Assembly: GCF_002910915.1 (NCBI RefSeq)
Contig: NZ_NEUF01000194.1
Coordinates: 14,063 to 78,062 of the forward strand
Length of the DNA stretch: 64,000 nucleotides
Source of the DNA: Streptomyces sp. SM10
Lineage (GTDB): Bacteria > Actinomycetota > Actinomycetes > Streptomycetales > Streptomycetaceae
Reading direction: 5' to 3'
Shown here: positions 1 through 9,497 of the stretch, one piece after another
Position numbering within the stretch: the stretch's first letter is position 1
Layout: every line of letters starts with the position of its first letter
Position numbers and translations under genes: made by a program
The notes under the pieces: model-generated
Seen by the model: the letters and a program-made list of their open reading frames with translations, nothing else
The model's database searches: none
What the model was told of the DNA's origin: nothing

Positions 1-493
1 CGCCGTTGCGGTAGAGCTCGCCGAAGACCATGGCGGTCTCCGTCGAGGCGTCCTCGCTCAGGTCGTAGCGCGCGAGCTCGCTGTTGTCCGCCTGGTTCAC
101 CACGCGGATGTACGCGTTGCGCACCTGGCCGAAGCTCTGCTGCCGGCTCTCGGCCTCGTAGATCGAGACCGGGAAGACGATCTTGTCGACGTCGGCCGGG
201 ATACCGGCCAGGTTGACCTTGATGACCTCGTCGTCGCCCTCGCCCTCACCGGTGAGGTTGTCACCGGTGTGCTCGACCGAGCCGTCGGGGCTCTTGAGGT
301 TGTTGAAGAAGACGAAATTCCCGTCGCTGCCGACCTTGCCCTCGGCGTTCGTCAGCAGCGCGCTGGCGTCGAGGTCGAAGTCACCGCCGGTGGTCGTACG
401 GGCATCCCAGCCCAGACCGACGATGACCGCGGTCAGGTTCGGCGCGGCCTTGGTCAGCGAGACGTTGCCGCCCTTGCTGAGGCTGACTCCCAC
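1..493 (-). CDS. terD: TerD family tellurium-resistance/calcium-binding protein (3' end outside window)
   Basis: Partial gene: 164 codons are visible and no stop is reached before the window edge. The start is GTG at 493, preceded at 6 nt by a good ribosome binding site (GGAGG). The protein begins [13 protein letters not shown] and carries the TerD signature GLGWDAR followed by FDLDASA, then a conserved FFNNL and an acidic segment around the GEGEGDDE motif, which in the family forms calcium sites. TerD-type proteins are about 190 residues, so some 27 residues lie outside. They are cytoplasmic and abundant in Streptomyces; their molecular role in stress and development is not settled. A TAGGAT -10-like hexamer sits on the minus strand at 570-575. 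Confidence 0.93.
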   Translation of the reverse strand, partial: MGVSLSKGGNVSLTKAAPNLTAVIVGLGWDARTTTGGDFDLDASALLTNAEGKVGSDGNFVFFNNLKSPDGSVEHTGDNLTGEGEGDDEVIKVNLAGIPADVDKIVFPVSIYEAESRQQSFGQVRNAYIRVVNQADNSELARYDLSEDASTETAMVFGELYRNG

Positions 494-586
494 GAGTCCT
501 CCAAACGTTTTGAGAGGGCCGGCAGACGCCGGCGCCCCCGTCGTGCTGTGGCATCGGATCAACGATTGGATCCTAGTGACCGGTTC

Positions 587-611
587 CCGGCCAAAACAGG
601 CTTTTGGCCGG
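587..611 (-). terminator. Hairpin between peroxiredoxin and terD
   Basis: A perfect 10-bp inverted repeat (CCGGCCAAAA / TTTTGGCCGG) with a 5-nt loop lies 112 nt beyond the peroxiredoxin stop codon and just upstream of the candidate terD -10 box. It could end peroxiredoxin transcripts before terD. There is no T tract, so the call rests on the stem only. Confidence 0.4.
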
Positions 612-722
612 TCGCCGCCAGGAGATCCCCGGATACGCCGTGTCACAAACCCCGGGATCCCGCACATCGCGGACCCCGGAACCGGTACGGCGGCCCCCGG
701 GGACCTCCTCGGACCGGCCGGA

Positions 723-1190
723 TCAGATCGAGTCGAGCGCCTTGATGTAGTCGTTCAGGTCACGCGCGTCCGGCAGGCCGTTGACCACGGACCAGCGGAC
801 CACGCCCTCCTTGTCGATGACGAAGGTGCCGCGCACCGCGCAGCCCTTGTCCTCGTCGAAGACGCCGTACGCCCGCGAGGTCTCGCCGTGCGGCCAGAAG
901 TCCGAGAGCAGCGGGTACTCGAGGCCCTCCTGCTCGGCGAAGACGCGCAGGGTGTGGATCGAGTCGTTGGAGACGGCGAGCAGCTGCGTGTCGTCGTTCT
1001 CGAACTTCGGGAGCTCGTCGCGGAGCGCGCACAGCTCGCCCGTGCAGACACCGGTGAAGGCGAAGGGGTAGAAGAGCAGCACCACGTTCTTGGCGCCGTC
1101 GGAACCCTGGAAGTCGGAGAGCCTCACGGTCCGCCCGTGGTTGTCCTTCAGCTCAAAATCCGGAGCCTTCGTGCCGACCTCGATCGCCAT
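723..1190 (-). CDS. Thiol peroxidase / peroxiredoxin (AhpE or BCP-like)
   Basis: 155-residue thioredoxin-fold peroxidase expected to reduce hydroperoxides in the cytoplasm. The start is set at ATG 1190 ([14 protein letters not shown]), where the family begins; an upstream in-frame codon would add ten unconserved residues. The peroxidatic cysteine is Cys49 in the [10 protein letters not shown] motif, with a second cysteine at 54 as in AhpE-like enzymes, followed by the NDS segment. Length matches the AhpE/BCP family (about 153-160). It is monocistronic between DUF3052 and terD, transcribed in the same direction. The ribosome binding site is weak (AAGGGA). Confidence 0.95.
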   Translation of the reverse strand: MAIEVGTKAPDFELKDNHGRTVRLSDFQGSDGAKNVVLLFYPFAFTGVCTGELCALRDELPKFENDDTQLLAVSNDSIHTLRVFAEQEGLEYPLLSDFWPHGETSRAYGVFDEDKGCAVRGTFVIDKEGVVRWSVVNGLPDARDLNDYIKALDSI

Positions 1191-1305
1191 GTAAAACGCA
1201 TCCCTTCGCAAACGTCGCACGTCCCGGCCTGGGCCGTCCGGGTGACACCCACCCTACGCAGCGTCCCCCACGAACCCCGGGCAGGCCCGCGGGGGCACGT
1301 GAGAA

Positions 1306-1337
1306 GGCCCCCGGCGGCGTGATGCCGTCCGGGGGCC
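1306..1337 (-). terminator. Hairpin terminator of the DUF3052 gene
   Basis: Inverted repeat GGCCCCCGG...CCGGGGGCC with an inner CGGC/GCCG pair, 22 nt past the DUF3052 stop on the minus strand. It separates that gene from the peroxiredoxin gene downstream. Confidence 0.7.
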
Positions 1338-1358
1338 CCTCGGGTGATGAAGGAGCTC

Positions 1359-1796
1359 TCAGCGCTTGGCCGGGGCCCCCTTGGGGGTGACCAGACGGCT
1401 GCCCGTCCAGTCCTTGCCCGCGCTGATGCTCTTGGTCTGGGCGAGACCAGCTGTCTGGGCAGCCTCGTTGATGTCGCTCGGCTCGACGTATCCGTCGCGG
1501 CCGGTCTTGGGCGTCAGCAGCCAGACCGCCCCACCGTCCTCGATCAGACCAATGGCATCCACCAGCGCGTCCGTAAGGTCGCCGTCCTCGTCGCGGAACC
1601 AGAGCAGGACGACGTCAGCGACGTCGTCGTACTCCTCGTCGACGAGATCCTGGCCGATTGTGGCCTCAATGCCCTCACGGAGCTCCTGCTCGACGTCGTC
1701 GTCGTAGCCGATCTCCTGGACCACCTGTCCGGGTTCGAACCCAAGCCTTGCGGCCGTGTTGGTCCGTTCCTCCGCGTGGTCCGCGGTCGCGCTCAC
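1359..1796 (-). CDS. DUF3052 domain protein
   Basis: 145-residue acidic cytoplasmic protein of the actinobacterial DUF3052 family; no function is established. GTG 1796 is chosen over the upstream ATG because AGGAGG stands 6 nt before it and the upstream six residues are not part of the domain. Visible landmarks are the N-terminal GFEPGQVVQEIGYDDD segment, the central ADVVLLWFRDEDGDL strand and the C-terminal KDWTGSRLVTPK tail, spanning almost the whole chain. The gene is divergent from aceE, a neighbourhood that I recall as conserved in Streptomyces. Confidence 0.9.
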   Translation of the reverse strand: MSATADHAEERTNTAARLGFEPGQVVQEIGYDDDVEQELREGIEATIGQDLVDEEYDDVADVVLLWFRDEDGDLTDALVDAIGLIEDGGAVWLLTPKTGRDGYVEPSDINEAAQTAGLAQTKSISAGKDWTGSRLVTPKGAPAKR

Positions 1797-2277
1797 GGGT
1801 TGCCTCCTGATCATGTTTCGGAAAATGCTTCAGCCACGCGCGTGCGCGGGGCGTTGGCCGTAGTCCACACGGGCTCGGCGAATCGCGCAAGTACCCGGCG
1901 TCCGAGACCGCCTAAACGGTGACGTTCCCTGCCACGTCACCGCAACGTCCGGCATGTCTCCCGCGGGGCCGGAAATGGTGTCCGGACCCTTTACGTCCTT
2001 CCTCAGCTTATGCCGTTTCGCTCCGCCATTCGGATTCGAACGGGCTTTGGGAACGCTTGGCCGGGTTGGGCGTATGGTTGCGGTTTGGGCAGGACCGCCC
2101 TCGCGCTGCTGGTACTCGTGCCCGGACACGGCGTCCGGGAACCTCGTGTTACCTCACAGTAGAGATGACGGTCGCGACTCTCGCGGTACACGATGGAGGC
2201 GGCGCAGAGCAGCCACCCGGGGGTACGTTGCCCGCAACCAGGCCCCGAAGTGCACCACCGAACAGCGAAGGAACAGC
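1797..2277. promoter_or_regulatory. Intergenic control region between DUF3052 and aceE
   Basis: 480 bp without a supportable gene, between divergently transcribed DUF3052 (minus) and aceE (plus). Candidate -10 elements on the plus strand are TATGGT near 2072-2077 and TAGAGA at 2160-2165, the latter about 113 nt before the aceE start. Weak self-complementary stretches occur but no clear operator was found. Confidence 0.35.
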
Positions 2278-5019
2278 GTGGCTTCCGGATCCGATCGCAA
2301 CCCGATCATCATTGGCGGCCTTCCGAGCCAGGTCCCGGACTTCGATCCAGAAGAGACCCAGGAATGGCTGGACTCCCTCGACGCCGCCGTCGACGAGCGT
2401 GGCCGTGAGCGGGCCCGCTACCTGATGCTCCGGCTCATCGAGCGGGCGCGCGAGAAGCGCGTGGCCGTGCCCGAGATGCGCAGCACCGACTACGTCAACA
2501 CGATCGCCACGAAGGACGAGCCGTTCTTCCCCGGCGACGAGGAGATCGAGCGCAAGGTCCTCAACGCGACCCGGTGGAACGCCGCGGTGATGGTCTCCCG
2601 CGCCCAGCGCCCCGGGATCGGCGTCGGCGGCCACATCGCCACCTTCGCCTCCTCCGCCTCGCTGTACGACGTGGGCTTCAACCACTTCTTCCGTGGCAAG
2701 GACGACGGTCTGGGTGGTGACCAGATCTTCTTCCAGGGGCACGCGTCCCCGGGCATCTACGCCCGCGCCTTCCTGCTCGACCGGCTGAGCGAGGCGCAGC
2801 TCGACGGATTCCGTCAGGAGAAGTCGAAGGCCGGGCACGCACTGTCCAGCTATCCTCACCCGCGGTCGATGCCGGACTTCTGGGAGTTCCCGACCGTCTC
2901 GATGGGCCTCGGCCCGCTCGGTGCGATCTACCAGGCGCGGATGAACCGCTACATGGAGGCCCGCGGCATCGCCGACACCTCCACGTCGCACGTCTGGGCC
3001 TATCTCGGCGACGGCGAGATGGACGAGCCCGAGTCGCTCGGCCAGCTCTCCATCGCCGCACGCGAGGGCCTGGACAACCTCACCTTCGTGGTCAACTGCA
3101 ACCTGCAGCGCCTGGACGGACCGGTCCGCGGCAACGGCAAGATCATCCAGGAGCTGGAGTCCCAGTTCCGCGGTGCCGGCTGGAACGTCATCAAGCTGGT
3201 CTGGGACCGGACCTGGGACCCGCTGCTCGCGCAGGACCGCACGGGCATCCTGGTCAACAAGCTGAACACCACGCCGGACGGTCAGTTCCAGACGTACGCC
3301 ACCGAGACCGGGGCGTACATCCGGGACCACTTCTTCGGTGACGACCCGCGCCTGCGCGACATGGTCAAGGACATGTCCGACGACCAGATCCTGCACCTGG
3401 GCCGCGGCGGCCACGACCACCGCAAGGTCTACGCGGCGTACGCGGCGGCCAAGGCACACAAGGGCCAGCCGACGGTGATCCTCGCGCAGACGGTCAAGGG
3501 CTGGACGCTCGGGCCGAACTTCGAGGGCCGCAACGCCACCCACCAGATGAAGAAGCTCACGGCGGACGACCTCAAGCGCTTCCGTGACCGCCTGCACATC
3601 CCGATCGCGGACAAGCAGCTGGAGGACGGCAACCCGCCGTACTACCACCCGGGCCGCGACTCGGAGGAGATCCAGTACATGCACGACCGCCGCCAGGGTC
3701 TGGGCGGCTACGTCCCGACCCGCGTGGTGCGTGCGAAGCCGCTGCCCCTCCCTGACGAGAAGGCGTACGCGACCGCGAAGAAGGGTTCGGGCCAGCAGTC
3801 GATCGCCACGACCATGGCGTTCGTCCGCGTCCTCAAGGATCTCATGCGGGACAAGGAGATCGGCAAGCGTTTCGTGCTGATCGCCCCCGATGAGTACCGC
3901 ACCTTCGGGATGGACGCGTTCTTCCCGAGCGCGAAGATCTACAACCCGCTCGGCCAGCAGTACGAGGCCGTGGACCGTGAGCTGCTCCTCGCGTACAAGG
4001 AGTCGCCGACCGGCCAGATGCTGCACGACGGCATCTCCGAGGCGGGCTGCACGGCCTCGCTGATCGCCGCGGGTTCGGCGTACGCCACGCACGGCGAGCC
4101 GCTGATCCCGGTGTACGTCTTCTACTCGATGTTCGGTTTCCAGCGCACCGGCGACCAGTTCTGGCAGATGGCCGACCAGCTCTCCCGCGGTTTCGTCCTG
4201 GGCGCGACCGCCGGGCGTACGACGCTGACCGGCGAGGGCCTCCAGCACGCGGACGGCCACTCGCAGCTCCTCGCCTCGACGAACCCGGCCTGCGTCTCCT
4301 ACGACCCGGCGTTCGGTTACGAGATCGCGCACATCGTCAAGGACGGTCTGCGCAGGATGTACGGCGGGTCCCCCGACGAGAACGAGGACGTCTTCTACTA
4401 CCTCACCGTCTACAACGAGCCGATCCAGCACCCGGCGGAGCCCGCCGACGTGGACGTCGAGGGCATCCTCAAGGGCGTGCACCGCTACAGCGCCGGCGAG
4501 AAGGGCCGGATCCCGGCCCAGATCATGGCCTCCGGTGTGGCGGTCCCGTGGGCGGTGGAGGCCCAGCGGATCCTCGCCGACGAGTGGGACGTGAAGGCGG
4601 ACGTCTGGTCGGCGACCTCCTGGAACGAGCTGCGCCGCGAGGCCGTCGAGGTGGAGCGCCACAACCTGCTCCACCCGGAGGAGGAGCAGCGCGTCCCGTA
4701 CGTGACGCAGAAGCTCTCCGGCTCCGAGGGCCCGTTCGTGGCGGTGTCGGACTGGATGCGTTCCGTGCCGGACCAGATCGCGCGCTGGGTACCGGGCGCC
4801 TACCAGTCGCTGGGTGCGGACGGCTTCGGCTTCGCCGACACCCGGGGTGCGGCTCGCCGCTTCTTCCACATCGACGCGCAGTCGATCGTGCTGGCGGTGC
4901 TGACCGAGCTGGCGAAGGAAGGCAAGATCGACCGTTCGGCGCTGAAGACGGCGCTCGACCGTTACGAGCTGCTGGACGTGGCCGCCGCGGGCCCCGGCCC
5001 GGCCGGCGGTGACGCGTAA
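2278..5019 (+). CDS. aceE: Pyruvate dehydrogenase E1 component, homodimeric type
   Basis: 913-residue thiamine-diphosphate enzyme that decarboxylates pyruvate and transfers the acetyl group to the E2 lipoyl domain of the pyruvate dehydrogenase complex. GTG 2278 is chosen because the family sequence ([22 protein letters not shown]) begins right after it and a GAAGGAA site precedes; the long upstream in-frame extension has no family resemblance. The TPP motif [10 protein letters not shown]...[14 protein letters not shown] lies at about residues 244-290, the N-terminal histidine region [13 protein letters not shown] at about 117-130, and the pyrimidine-domain and C-terminal domains follow. Full length for the E. 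coli-type AceE family (about 890-915). Monocistronic. Confidence 0.98.
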   Translation: MASGSDRNPIIIGGLPSQVPDFDPEETQEWLDSLDAAVDERGRERARYLMLRLIERAREKRVAVPEMRSTDYVNTIATKDEPFFPGDEEIERKVLNATRWNAAVMVSRAQRPGIGVGGHIATFASSASLYDVGFNHFFRGKDDGLGGDQIFFQGHASPGIYARAFLLDRLSEAQLDGFRQEKSKAGHALSSYPHPRSMPDFWEFPTVSMGLGPLGAIYQARMNRYMEARGIADTSTSHVWAYLGDGEMDEPESLGQLSIAAREGLDNLTFVVNCNLQRLDGPVRGNGKIIQELESQFRGAGWNVIKLVWDRTWDPLLAQDRTGILVNKLNTTPDGQFQTYATETGAYIRDHFFGDDPRLRDMVKDMSDDQILHLGRGGHDHRKVYAAYAAAKAHKGQPTVILAQTVKGWTLGPNFEGRNATHQMKKLTADDLKRFRDRLHIPIADKQLEDGNPPYYHPGRDSEEIQYMHDRRQGLGGYVPTRVVRAKPLPLPDEKAYATAKKGSGQQSIATTMAFVRVLKDLMRDKEIGKRFVLIAPDEYRTFGMDAFFPSAKIYNPLGQQYEAVDRELLLAYKESPTGQMLHDGISEAGCTASLIAAGSAYATHGEPLIPVYVFYSMFGFQRTGDQFWQMADQLSRGFVLGATAGRTTLTGEGLQHADGHSQLLASTNPACVSYDPAFGYEIAHIVKDGLRRMYGGSPDENEDVFYYLTVYNEPIQHPAEPADVDVEGILKGVHRYSAGEKGRIPAQIMASGVAVPWAVEAQRILADEWDVKADVWSATSWNELRREAVEVERHNLLHPEEEQRVPYVTQKLSGSEGPFVAVSDWMRSVPDQIARWVPGAYQSLGADGFGFADTRGAARRFFHIDAQSIVLAVLTELAKEGKIDRSALKTALDRYELLDVAAAGPGPAGGDA

Positions 5020-5038
5020 GGAACGCGAGTTCCGGAAG

Positions 5039-5070
5039 AAGGGCGGCGGACCCCTGGGCCCGCCGCCCTT
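5039..5070 (+). terminator. aceE terminator
   Basis: Perfect stem AAGGGCGGCG / CGCCGCCCTT around a 12-nt loop, 19 nt after the aceE stop. Its right arm is also the first part of the tandem repeat that follows. Confidence 0.75.
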
Positions 5071-5149
5071 CGGCGTCCCCGCGCGAATCCGCCGCCCTTC
5101 GGCGTCCCCGCGCGAATCCGCCACCCTTCGGCGTCCCCGCGTGAGCCCG
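5063..5149. repeat. Three tandem copies of a 29-bp repeat
   Basis: Copies at 5063-5091, 5092-5120 and 5121-5149, followed by the beginning of a fourth. The first two are identical and the third differs at a few positions. Each unit contains CCGCCCTTCGGCGTCCCC, which repeats the right arm of the aceE terminator, so the array looks like amplified terminator-arm sequence lying between aceE and the convergent gene at 5186. Confidence 0.85.
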
Positions 5150-5185
5150 CCGCCCCTGGGCCCGGACCTCGAAGGCGCCGTCGGC

Positions 5186-5614
5186 TCAGTTCTCCCAGAT
5201 CTTGAAGGCCCTGACCGTATACGGCGACCGCGGCACCCAGGTGCCGCCGCCCGGATACGTCTCGAACTCCCCGGTCTCGGCGCACTCGGCCGACTGGTAG
5301 GTGGTGACGGGCCGGCCCGTGCGGTTCACCAGGGCCTGGGCGGAGCTGCCCGACGGCAGCGGGACGCAGCTCTCGATGTCGACGGTGGACAGCTCATGGA
5401 CCTGCGCGGCCCCGGCGAAGTCGGGCTTCGCCCAGAGGCAGAGCTGCCCCGCCCCGCAGGGCGCGAGCCCCGCCGGCGCGGCCTGCGGGGCGGGGCGCGA
5501 GCGCTCCGCCCCGGTGGTGCCGTCGTGGGCGGCGGGTGCGGCGCCCGAGGACAGGGCCGTGGCCGGGACGAGCGCGGTGGCCGCCAGGGTGGCGGCGAGA
5601 ACGGTCGTACGCAT
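5186..5614 (-). CDS. Secreted peptidase-inhibitor family I36-like protein
   Basis: 142-residue exported protein. A classical signal peptide spans about residues 1-26 (MRTTVLAATLAATALVPATA). The mature part contains C-G-A-G-Q-L-C-L-W, a motif pair typical of small beta/gamma-crystallin-like peptidase inhibitors (I36, SMPI type), and four cysteines (C-APCG, LCLW, IESC, AEC) that could form two disulfides. It ends in TVRAFKIWEN, a usual last strand. Assignment to I36 is by motif only; the target protease is unknown. Convergent with aceE; the gene upstream on the same strand is an exporter separated by a strong hairpin. Confidence 0.75.
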   Translation of the reverse strand: MRTTVLAATLAATALVPATALSSGAAPAAHDGTTGAERSRPAPQAAPAGLAPCGAGQLCLWAKPDFAGAAQVHELSTVDIESCVPLPSGSSAQALVNRTGRPVTTYQSAECAETGEFETYPGGGTWVPRSPYTVRAFKIWEN

Positions 5615-5723
5615 GGTGGATCAACCCCCGTGGTCGAGCGAGCCGGGCGGCTCGCCATGTCCGCACTCTGACCTGCGCGGGTTCGGGCCGGGAAGGGGTC
5701 GGGCGGTGGACCACCCTGATAGG

Positions 5724-5759
5724 CGACAGCCCCGCCGGAACCGTCCGGCGGGGCTGTCG
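5724..5759 (-). terminator. Strong hairpin downstream of the DHA2 exporter
   Basis: Perfect 15-bp stem CGACAGCCCCGCCGG / CCGGCGGGGCTGTCG with a 6-nt loop (16 bp if the closing A-T is counted), 64 nt beyond the exporter stop on the minus strand. No T run, as is common in Streptomyces. Confidence 0.8.
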
Positions 5760-5822
5760 GGTGCGCTGTGTTGACGTCCTGGGCTCCCGGAGGGCACCGG
5801 GAGGGTCAGGAGCCGTGGACGG

Positions 5823-7433
5823 TCAGATGTGCCCGGCTCCCATGCCGGCCTCGGCGTTCGTGCCGCGCTTGGTGAGCGTGGCGACGAGGGCGGCCATCAC
5901 CGCGACGATGCCCGCGACCATGAAGGCGGTGCTCATGCCCGACACGAACGTGTCATGGGCGACGCCCGCGATCTTCGCCGCGACCTCGGGCGGGGTGCCC
6001 GGGGCGACCGGCGGCATGCCGACCTTGACGGCGGAGGATGCCTGGTCGAGCTGGGCCGGGTCGACAGGCGGGAGGCCGGCGGCCTTCCAGTTGTCGCCGA
6101 GCTTCGCGTCGACCTGGGACGCCATGATGGCGCCCAGGACGGCGGTGCCGAGGCTGCCGCCGACCTGCATGGCGGACTGCTGCAGCCCGCCGGCGACACC
6201 GGAGAGCTCCATCGGGGCGTTGCCCACGATGACCTCGGTGGCCCCGACCATGACCGGCGCGAGACCGAATCCCAGCAGTGCGAACCAGAGCGACATGATC
6301 AGCGTGCCGGTGCCGACGGTCAGCTGCGACATCCCGAACATGGCGACGGCGACGGACACCATGCCGCCGACCAGCGGCACGCGCGGCCCGAACCTGGTGA
6401 TCGCGGCCCCGGCGAGCGGAGAACCGACGATCATCATTCCGGTCAGCGGCAGCAGGTGCAGCCCGCTGTCGACCGGGCTCATGCCGTGGACGTTCTGCAG
6501 GTAGAAGGTGACGAAGAACAGGCCGCCCATGAAGGCGAACGCCATCAGCACCATCAGGACCACGCCGGCCGACAGCGGCACGGAGCGGAACATGGCGAGC
6601 GGGATCAGCGGCTCGCGGACGCGGGTCTGGACGAACGCGAACAGGCCGAACAGCACCAGGGACGCCAGGAGGAAGCCCAGCGTCTTCGGGTCGCCCCAGC
6701 CCCACTCGGAGCCCTTGATCAGGGACCAGATGAGGCAGAACATCGCCAGCGACAGCAGGACGATGCCGCCGATGTCGAAGGACCTCGGTGCGTTCAGCGC
6801 CCGGTGGTCCCTGAGGATCACGAGACCGAAGACCAGCGCGATCACACCGACCGGCACGTTGATGAAGAAGACGGACTGCCAGCTGACGTGCTCGACGAGC
6901 ACACCGCCGAGGATGGGGCCTCCGGCGGTCGAGGCGCCGATGACCATGCCCCAGATGCCGATCGCCATGTTCAGCTTCTCGGCGGGGAAGGTGGCGCGCA
7001 GCAGACCGAGGGCCGCCGGCATCAGCAGGGCACCGAAGAGGCCCTGGAGCACGCGGAAGAGGATCACCAGGGTGACGCTGCCGGAGAGGCCGATGGCCGC
7101 CGAGGCCGCGGCGAATCCGGCGATGCCTATCAGGAAGGTCTGGCGGTGGCCGAAGCGGTCACCGAGCTTGCCCGCGGTGATCAGGGAGACCGCGAGGGCG
7201 AGCATGTAGCCGTTGGTGATCCACTGGACGTCGGCGAGCGAGGCCTTGAGGTCCTGCTGGATGGCGGGGTTGGCGATCGCGACGATCGTGCCGTCCAGCG
7301 CCACCATCATCACGCCGATGGCGACGGCGAAGAGCGTCAGCCAGGGGTGGCCACGCAGCCCCTTCACCGGTACGGCAACAGGGGTGTCCTCAGGCTCCCG
7401 CGGTGCCTTCTCGACACTGGTCTGACTAGTCAT
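5823..7433 (-). CDS. DHA2-family drug:H+ antiporter (MFS, 14 TM)
   Basis: 536-residue polytopic membrane protein. Start at ATG 7433 (MTSQTSVEK); the longer reading adds twelve residues with no ribosome binding site. The family signatures are present: G-D-R-F-G-H-R after TM2, the DGTIVAIANPAIQQDL segment of TM1 and the antiporter motif C region GPILGGVLVEHVSWQSVFFINVPVG in TM5. Such proteins export antibiotics, dyes or other amphiphiles using proton motive force; the substrate cannot be read from sequence. A long hydrophobic loop near the C terminus before the last TM is rich in P and A. No regulator gene is adjacent. Confidence 0.92.
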   Translation of the reverse strand: MTSQTSVEKAPREPEDTPVAVPVKGLRGHPWLTLFAVAIGVMMVALDGTIVAIANPAIQQDLKASLADVQWITNGYMLALAVSLITAGKLGDRFGHRQTFLIGIAGFAAASAAIGLSGSVTLVILFRVLQGLFGALLMPAALGLLRATFPAEKLNMAIGIWGMVIGASTAGGPILGGVLVEHVSWQSVFFINVPVGVIALVFGLVILRDHRALNAPRSFDIGGIVLLSLAMFCLIWSLIKGSEWGWGDPKTLGFLLASLVLFGLFAFVQTRVREPLIPLAMFRSVPLSAGVVLMVLMAFAFMGGLFFVTFYLQNVHGMSPVDSGLHLLPLTGMMIVGSPLAGAAITRFGPRVPLVGGMVSVAVAMFGMSQLTVGTGTLIMSLWFALLGFGLAPVMVGATEVIVGNAPMELSGVAGGLQQSAMQVGGSLGTAVLGAIMASQVDAKLGDNWKAAGLPPVDPAQLDQASSAVKVGMPPVAPGTPPEVAAKIAGVAHDTFVSGMSTAFMVAGIVAVMAALVATLTKRGTNAEAGMGAGHI

Positions 7434-8178
7434 GCGCTGGACATTATGGCGGCCACTGCCAGGAGACAAACCAATTCACCGGACATTGACTGTCACGTAG
7501 CTCACAGGGTGGCGGCGCAGGGCGAAACCGCTGATTTGCGTCCGGCGGGTGGCATGAGGGAGGCCGTGAGGGAGCCCCGTCAACGTCACTCCGGCGCGTC
7601 CCCCTAGAGGGGCGATGTGCCGAGCCGTTCCTGAAGCCCTGGCCGTGATCGCCGGGACGGGGCCGGCCGACGACACGACGGCACACCTGCCGGAAGGCAG
7701 AAACCGAAGGCAGCGAGGGGGCGGCCGAACCCCCGGACGCCCACCTGCCGAATGATCACGGAGCGTGAGAGTTGGCCCGGGGAGCGGATCCGCGCCCTCA
7801 GACGGCGGATTCGCCGCCCTCCCCGGGATCACGCCACCGACCGGACAGGGCCGGGACGGCGGGAGCGAGTGGGCCGGGAAGCCTCGGCCGGCGGCTCGAT
7901 CGCGGTCGGACCTGCGCTCCCAGGGAGCGGTGCGCCACGGACGTATGTCCTTACGCGAACCGCACAGTTGTGCCGGACCCCTCATCGCGACCGCATGGCC
8001 GAACTCACAACGGCTCCGCATCCCAGGCCTTTTCACGCATCCGGCGGCCATCCGGCGCGTCGGAGAGTGAACCGGGCACACACGGAGCGTAGGAGAGGAG
8101 GGATCAATTCCTCACGTGTGGGTGATCCGTGTCACCCCTGCGACGACGTCACGGGCGCGTCTCCTAGGGTGGGGCGCA
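7434..8178. promoter_or_regulatory. 745-bp divergent intergenic region
   Basis: No convincing coding sequence: reading frames here lack the third-position G+C bias of the neighbours. At the right end TAGGGT (8165-8170) is an extended Streptomyces -10 hexamer placed 8 nt before the GTG of the hydrolase gene, predicting a nearly leaderless mRNA. On the minus strand CATAAT lies 9 nt before the exporter start. The middle (about 7500-8090) holds nothing I can identify. Confidence 0.45.
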
Positions 8179-9390
8179 GTGACTTCCTTCGACACCTCCC
8201 CCACTCTCACCGCAGGGCGCGCGCTGGCCGCCGTGGCGGTCGTGTTCGTGATGCTGGCGACCACCGGCTGGACCGCCGTGCGTCACCAGCACGCCGCCGG
8301 ACCGCGCGAGACCGCGCTCGCCTCATGGGCCAAGGACCGCATAGCGGGCCACGCCCTCCCCGACGTGGGCGCCCCGGCGTACCGGCTGGCCCACTTCTTC
8401 GCCACGCTCACGGCGGGGCAGCAGGTCGCACTGGCCGACACGTACCCGCTGGTGGTGGGGAATCTGAACGGGGCTCCGGTCACCTTGCGCTACCGGGCCA
8501 ACCGGCATGCGCTGGTGCAGGCGGAGACGGCCGAGGAACAGCGGACACAGGACACACGGCTCTCCCCGGACGGCCGCCATCAGGCCACGGCCCGGCTGGA
8601 CCGCTTCCGCTCCCTGCTCGCCGGTGACCGGCAGATCCTCTCCTTCGACCCGTCGGGCCGCGGCCGGGCGGCCGAGGTCTTCGGCGACCTCGACCGGGCC
8701 GAGCGGGTCTCGGTCGTCGTGCCCGGGGTCGACACGAACCTTCTGACGCTGGAGCGCACCGGCGCGAAGACGAACGCGGCGCCCGTCGGCATGGCGCGGT
8801 CGCTGTACGGCGCCGAGCGGTCGGCGCGCCCCGGTTCGCGTACGGCGGTCATCGCGTGGGCGGACTACACCGCGCCCGCCGGGATCGGCATGGACGCCGC
8901 GCTGGGCGGGCTCGCGAAGGAGGGGGCGGTGCGGCTGAGCGCCCTCGTGGAGTCGCTCCCCGGCGCGTCGGACGTCTCGCTGTTCTGCCACAGCTACGGC
9001 TCCGTGCTCTGCGGTGTGGCCGCGCACGACCTGCCGCCCAGGGTGTCCGACATCGCGGTCGCGGGCAGTCCCGGGATGCGGGCGGACAACGCCGGGGCGC
9101 TGCACACCCGGGCCAGGGTGTGGGCGATGCGGGACGGCGACGACTGGATCGAGGACGTGCCGAACATGGAGGTCGGCGGCCTCGGCCACGGTGCCGACCC
9201 GGTCGACCCGGCCTTCGGCGCGCGGATCGTGTCGGCGAACGGCGCGATCGGTCACAGCGGCTATTTCGAGCCGGGCACCGAGAGTCTCAGCAATTTCGCC
9301 GCGATCGGCGTGGGCGCCTACGACTCGGTCAGTTGCGCACGTGCCGACGCCGCGTGTCACCGGGATATTTCCGGCGGACAGGAGGCCTGA
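8179..9390 (+). CDS. Secreted or membrane-anchored alpha/beta hydrolase, DUF1023 type (paralogue of 13194)
   Basis: 403-residue protein with an N-terminal membrane anchor or signal (about residues 14-31, LAAVAVVFVMLATTGW). The C-terminal half is the DUF1023 alpha/beta-hydrolase domain: nucleophile elbow CHSYGS with Ser272, then GSPGMRAD, the acidic D-G-D-D-W-I-E-D segment and G-L-G-H-G-A-D-P with the probable catalytic histidine. The N-terminal half (VVGNLNGAPVTLRYRANR) is a substrate-side or lid region shared with the paralogue. GTG 8179 is preferred because a TAGGGT -10 box stands right before it. Substrate unknown; a lipid ester or peptidoglycan-related ester is possible. An 11-residue-spaced cysteine pair lies near the C terminus. 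Confidence 0.82.
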   Translation: MTSFDTSPTLTAGRALAAVAVVFVMLATTGWTAVRHQHAAGPRETALASWAKDRIAGHALPDVGAPAYRLAHFFATLTAGQQVALADTYPLVVGNLNGAPVTLRYRANRHALVQAETAEEQRTQDTRLSPDGRHQATARLDRFRSLLAGDRQILSFDPSGRGRAAEVFGDLDRAERVSVVVPGVDTNLLTLERTGAKTNAAPVGMARSLYGAERSARPGSRTAVIAWADYTAPAGIGMDAALGGLAKEGAVRLSALVESLPGASDVSLFCHSYGSVLCGVAAHDLPPRVSDIAVAGSPGMRADNAGALHTRARVWAMRDGDDWIEDVPNMEVGGLGHGADPVDPAFGARIVSANGAIGHSGYFEPGTESLSNFAAIGVGAYDSVSCARADAACHRDISGGQEA

Positions 9391-9421
9391 CGCGCGTAGA
9401 AGGGCGTCTGACGCGCGTAGA
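9387..9421. repeat. 14-bp direct repeat over a stop codon
   Basis: CTGACGCGCGTAGA occurs at 9387-9400, overlapping the hydrolase stop codon, and again at 9408-9421, 21 bp apart centre to centre (two helical turns). It lies 77 nt before the DUF4429 gene and could bind a regulator on one DNA face. Confidence 0.6.
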
Positions 9422-9497
9422 GAACGGCGAACGGCCTGCCCGATTTCGCCAGTACCGAAGGGGGACGTGCGGGCCTGTGCCACATACGATGAGGCAC

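Noticed and set aside
2149-5124. Open frame of 991 codons antisense to aceE
   Set aside because: Long antisense frames are normal opposite high-G+C genes with strong third-position bias; the composition is Arg/Val/Leu-rich without any family motif, and the sense strand encodes a complete AceE.
5063-5149. CRISPR-like array
   Set aside because: The three 29-bp units are head to tail without spacers and consist of terminator sequence; no cas genes are nearby.
5829-7607. 592-codon plus-strand frame opposite the DHA2 exporter, rich in His, Asp and Gly
   Set aside because: It mirrors the codon bias of the exporter. No motif or ribosome binding site supports it.
7476-8092. Several overlapping frames of 100-290 codons in the 7434-8178 region
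   Set aside because: They lack third-position G/C preference, a ribosome binding site and recognisable motifs; I treat the stretch as non-coding.
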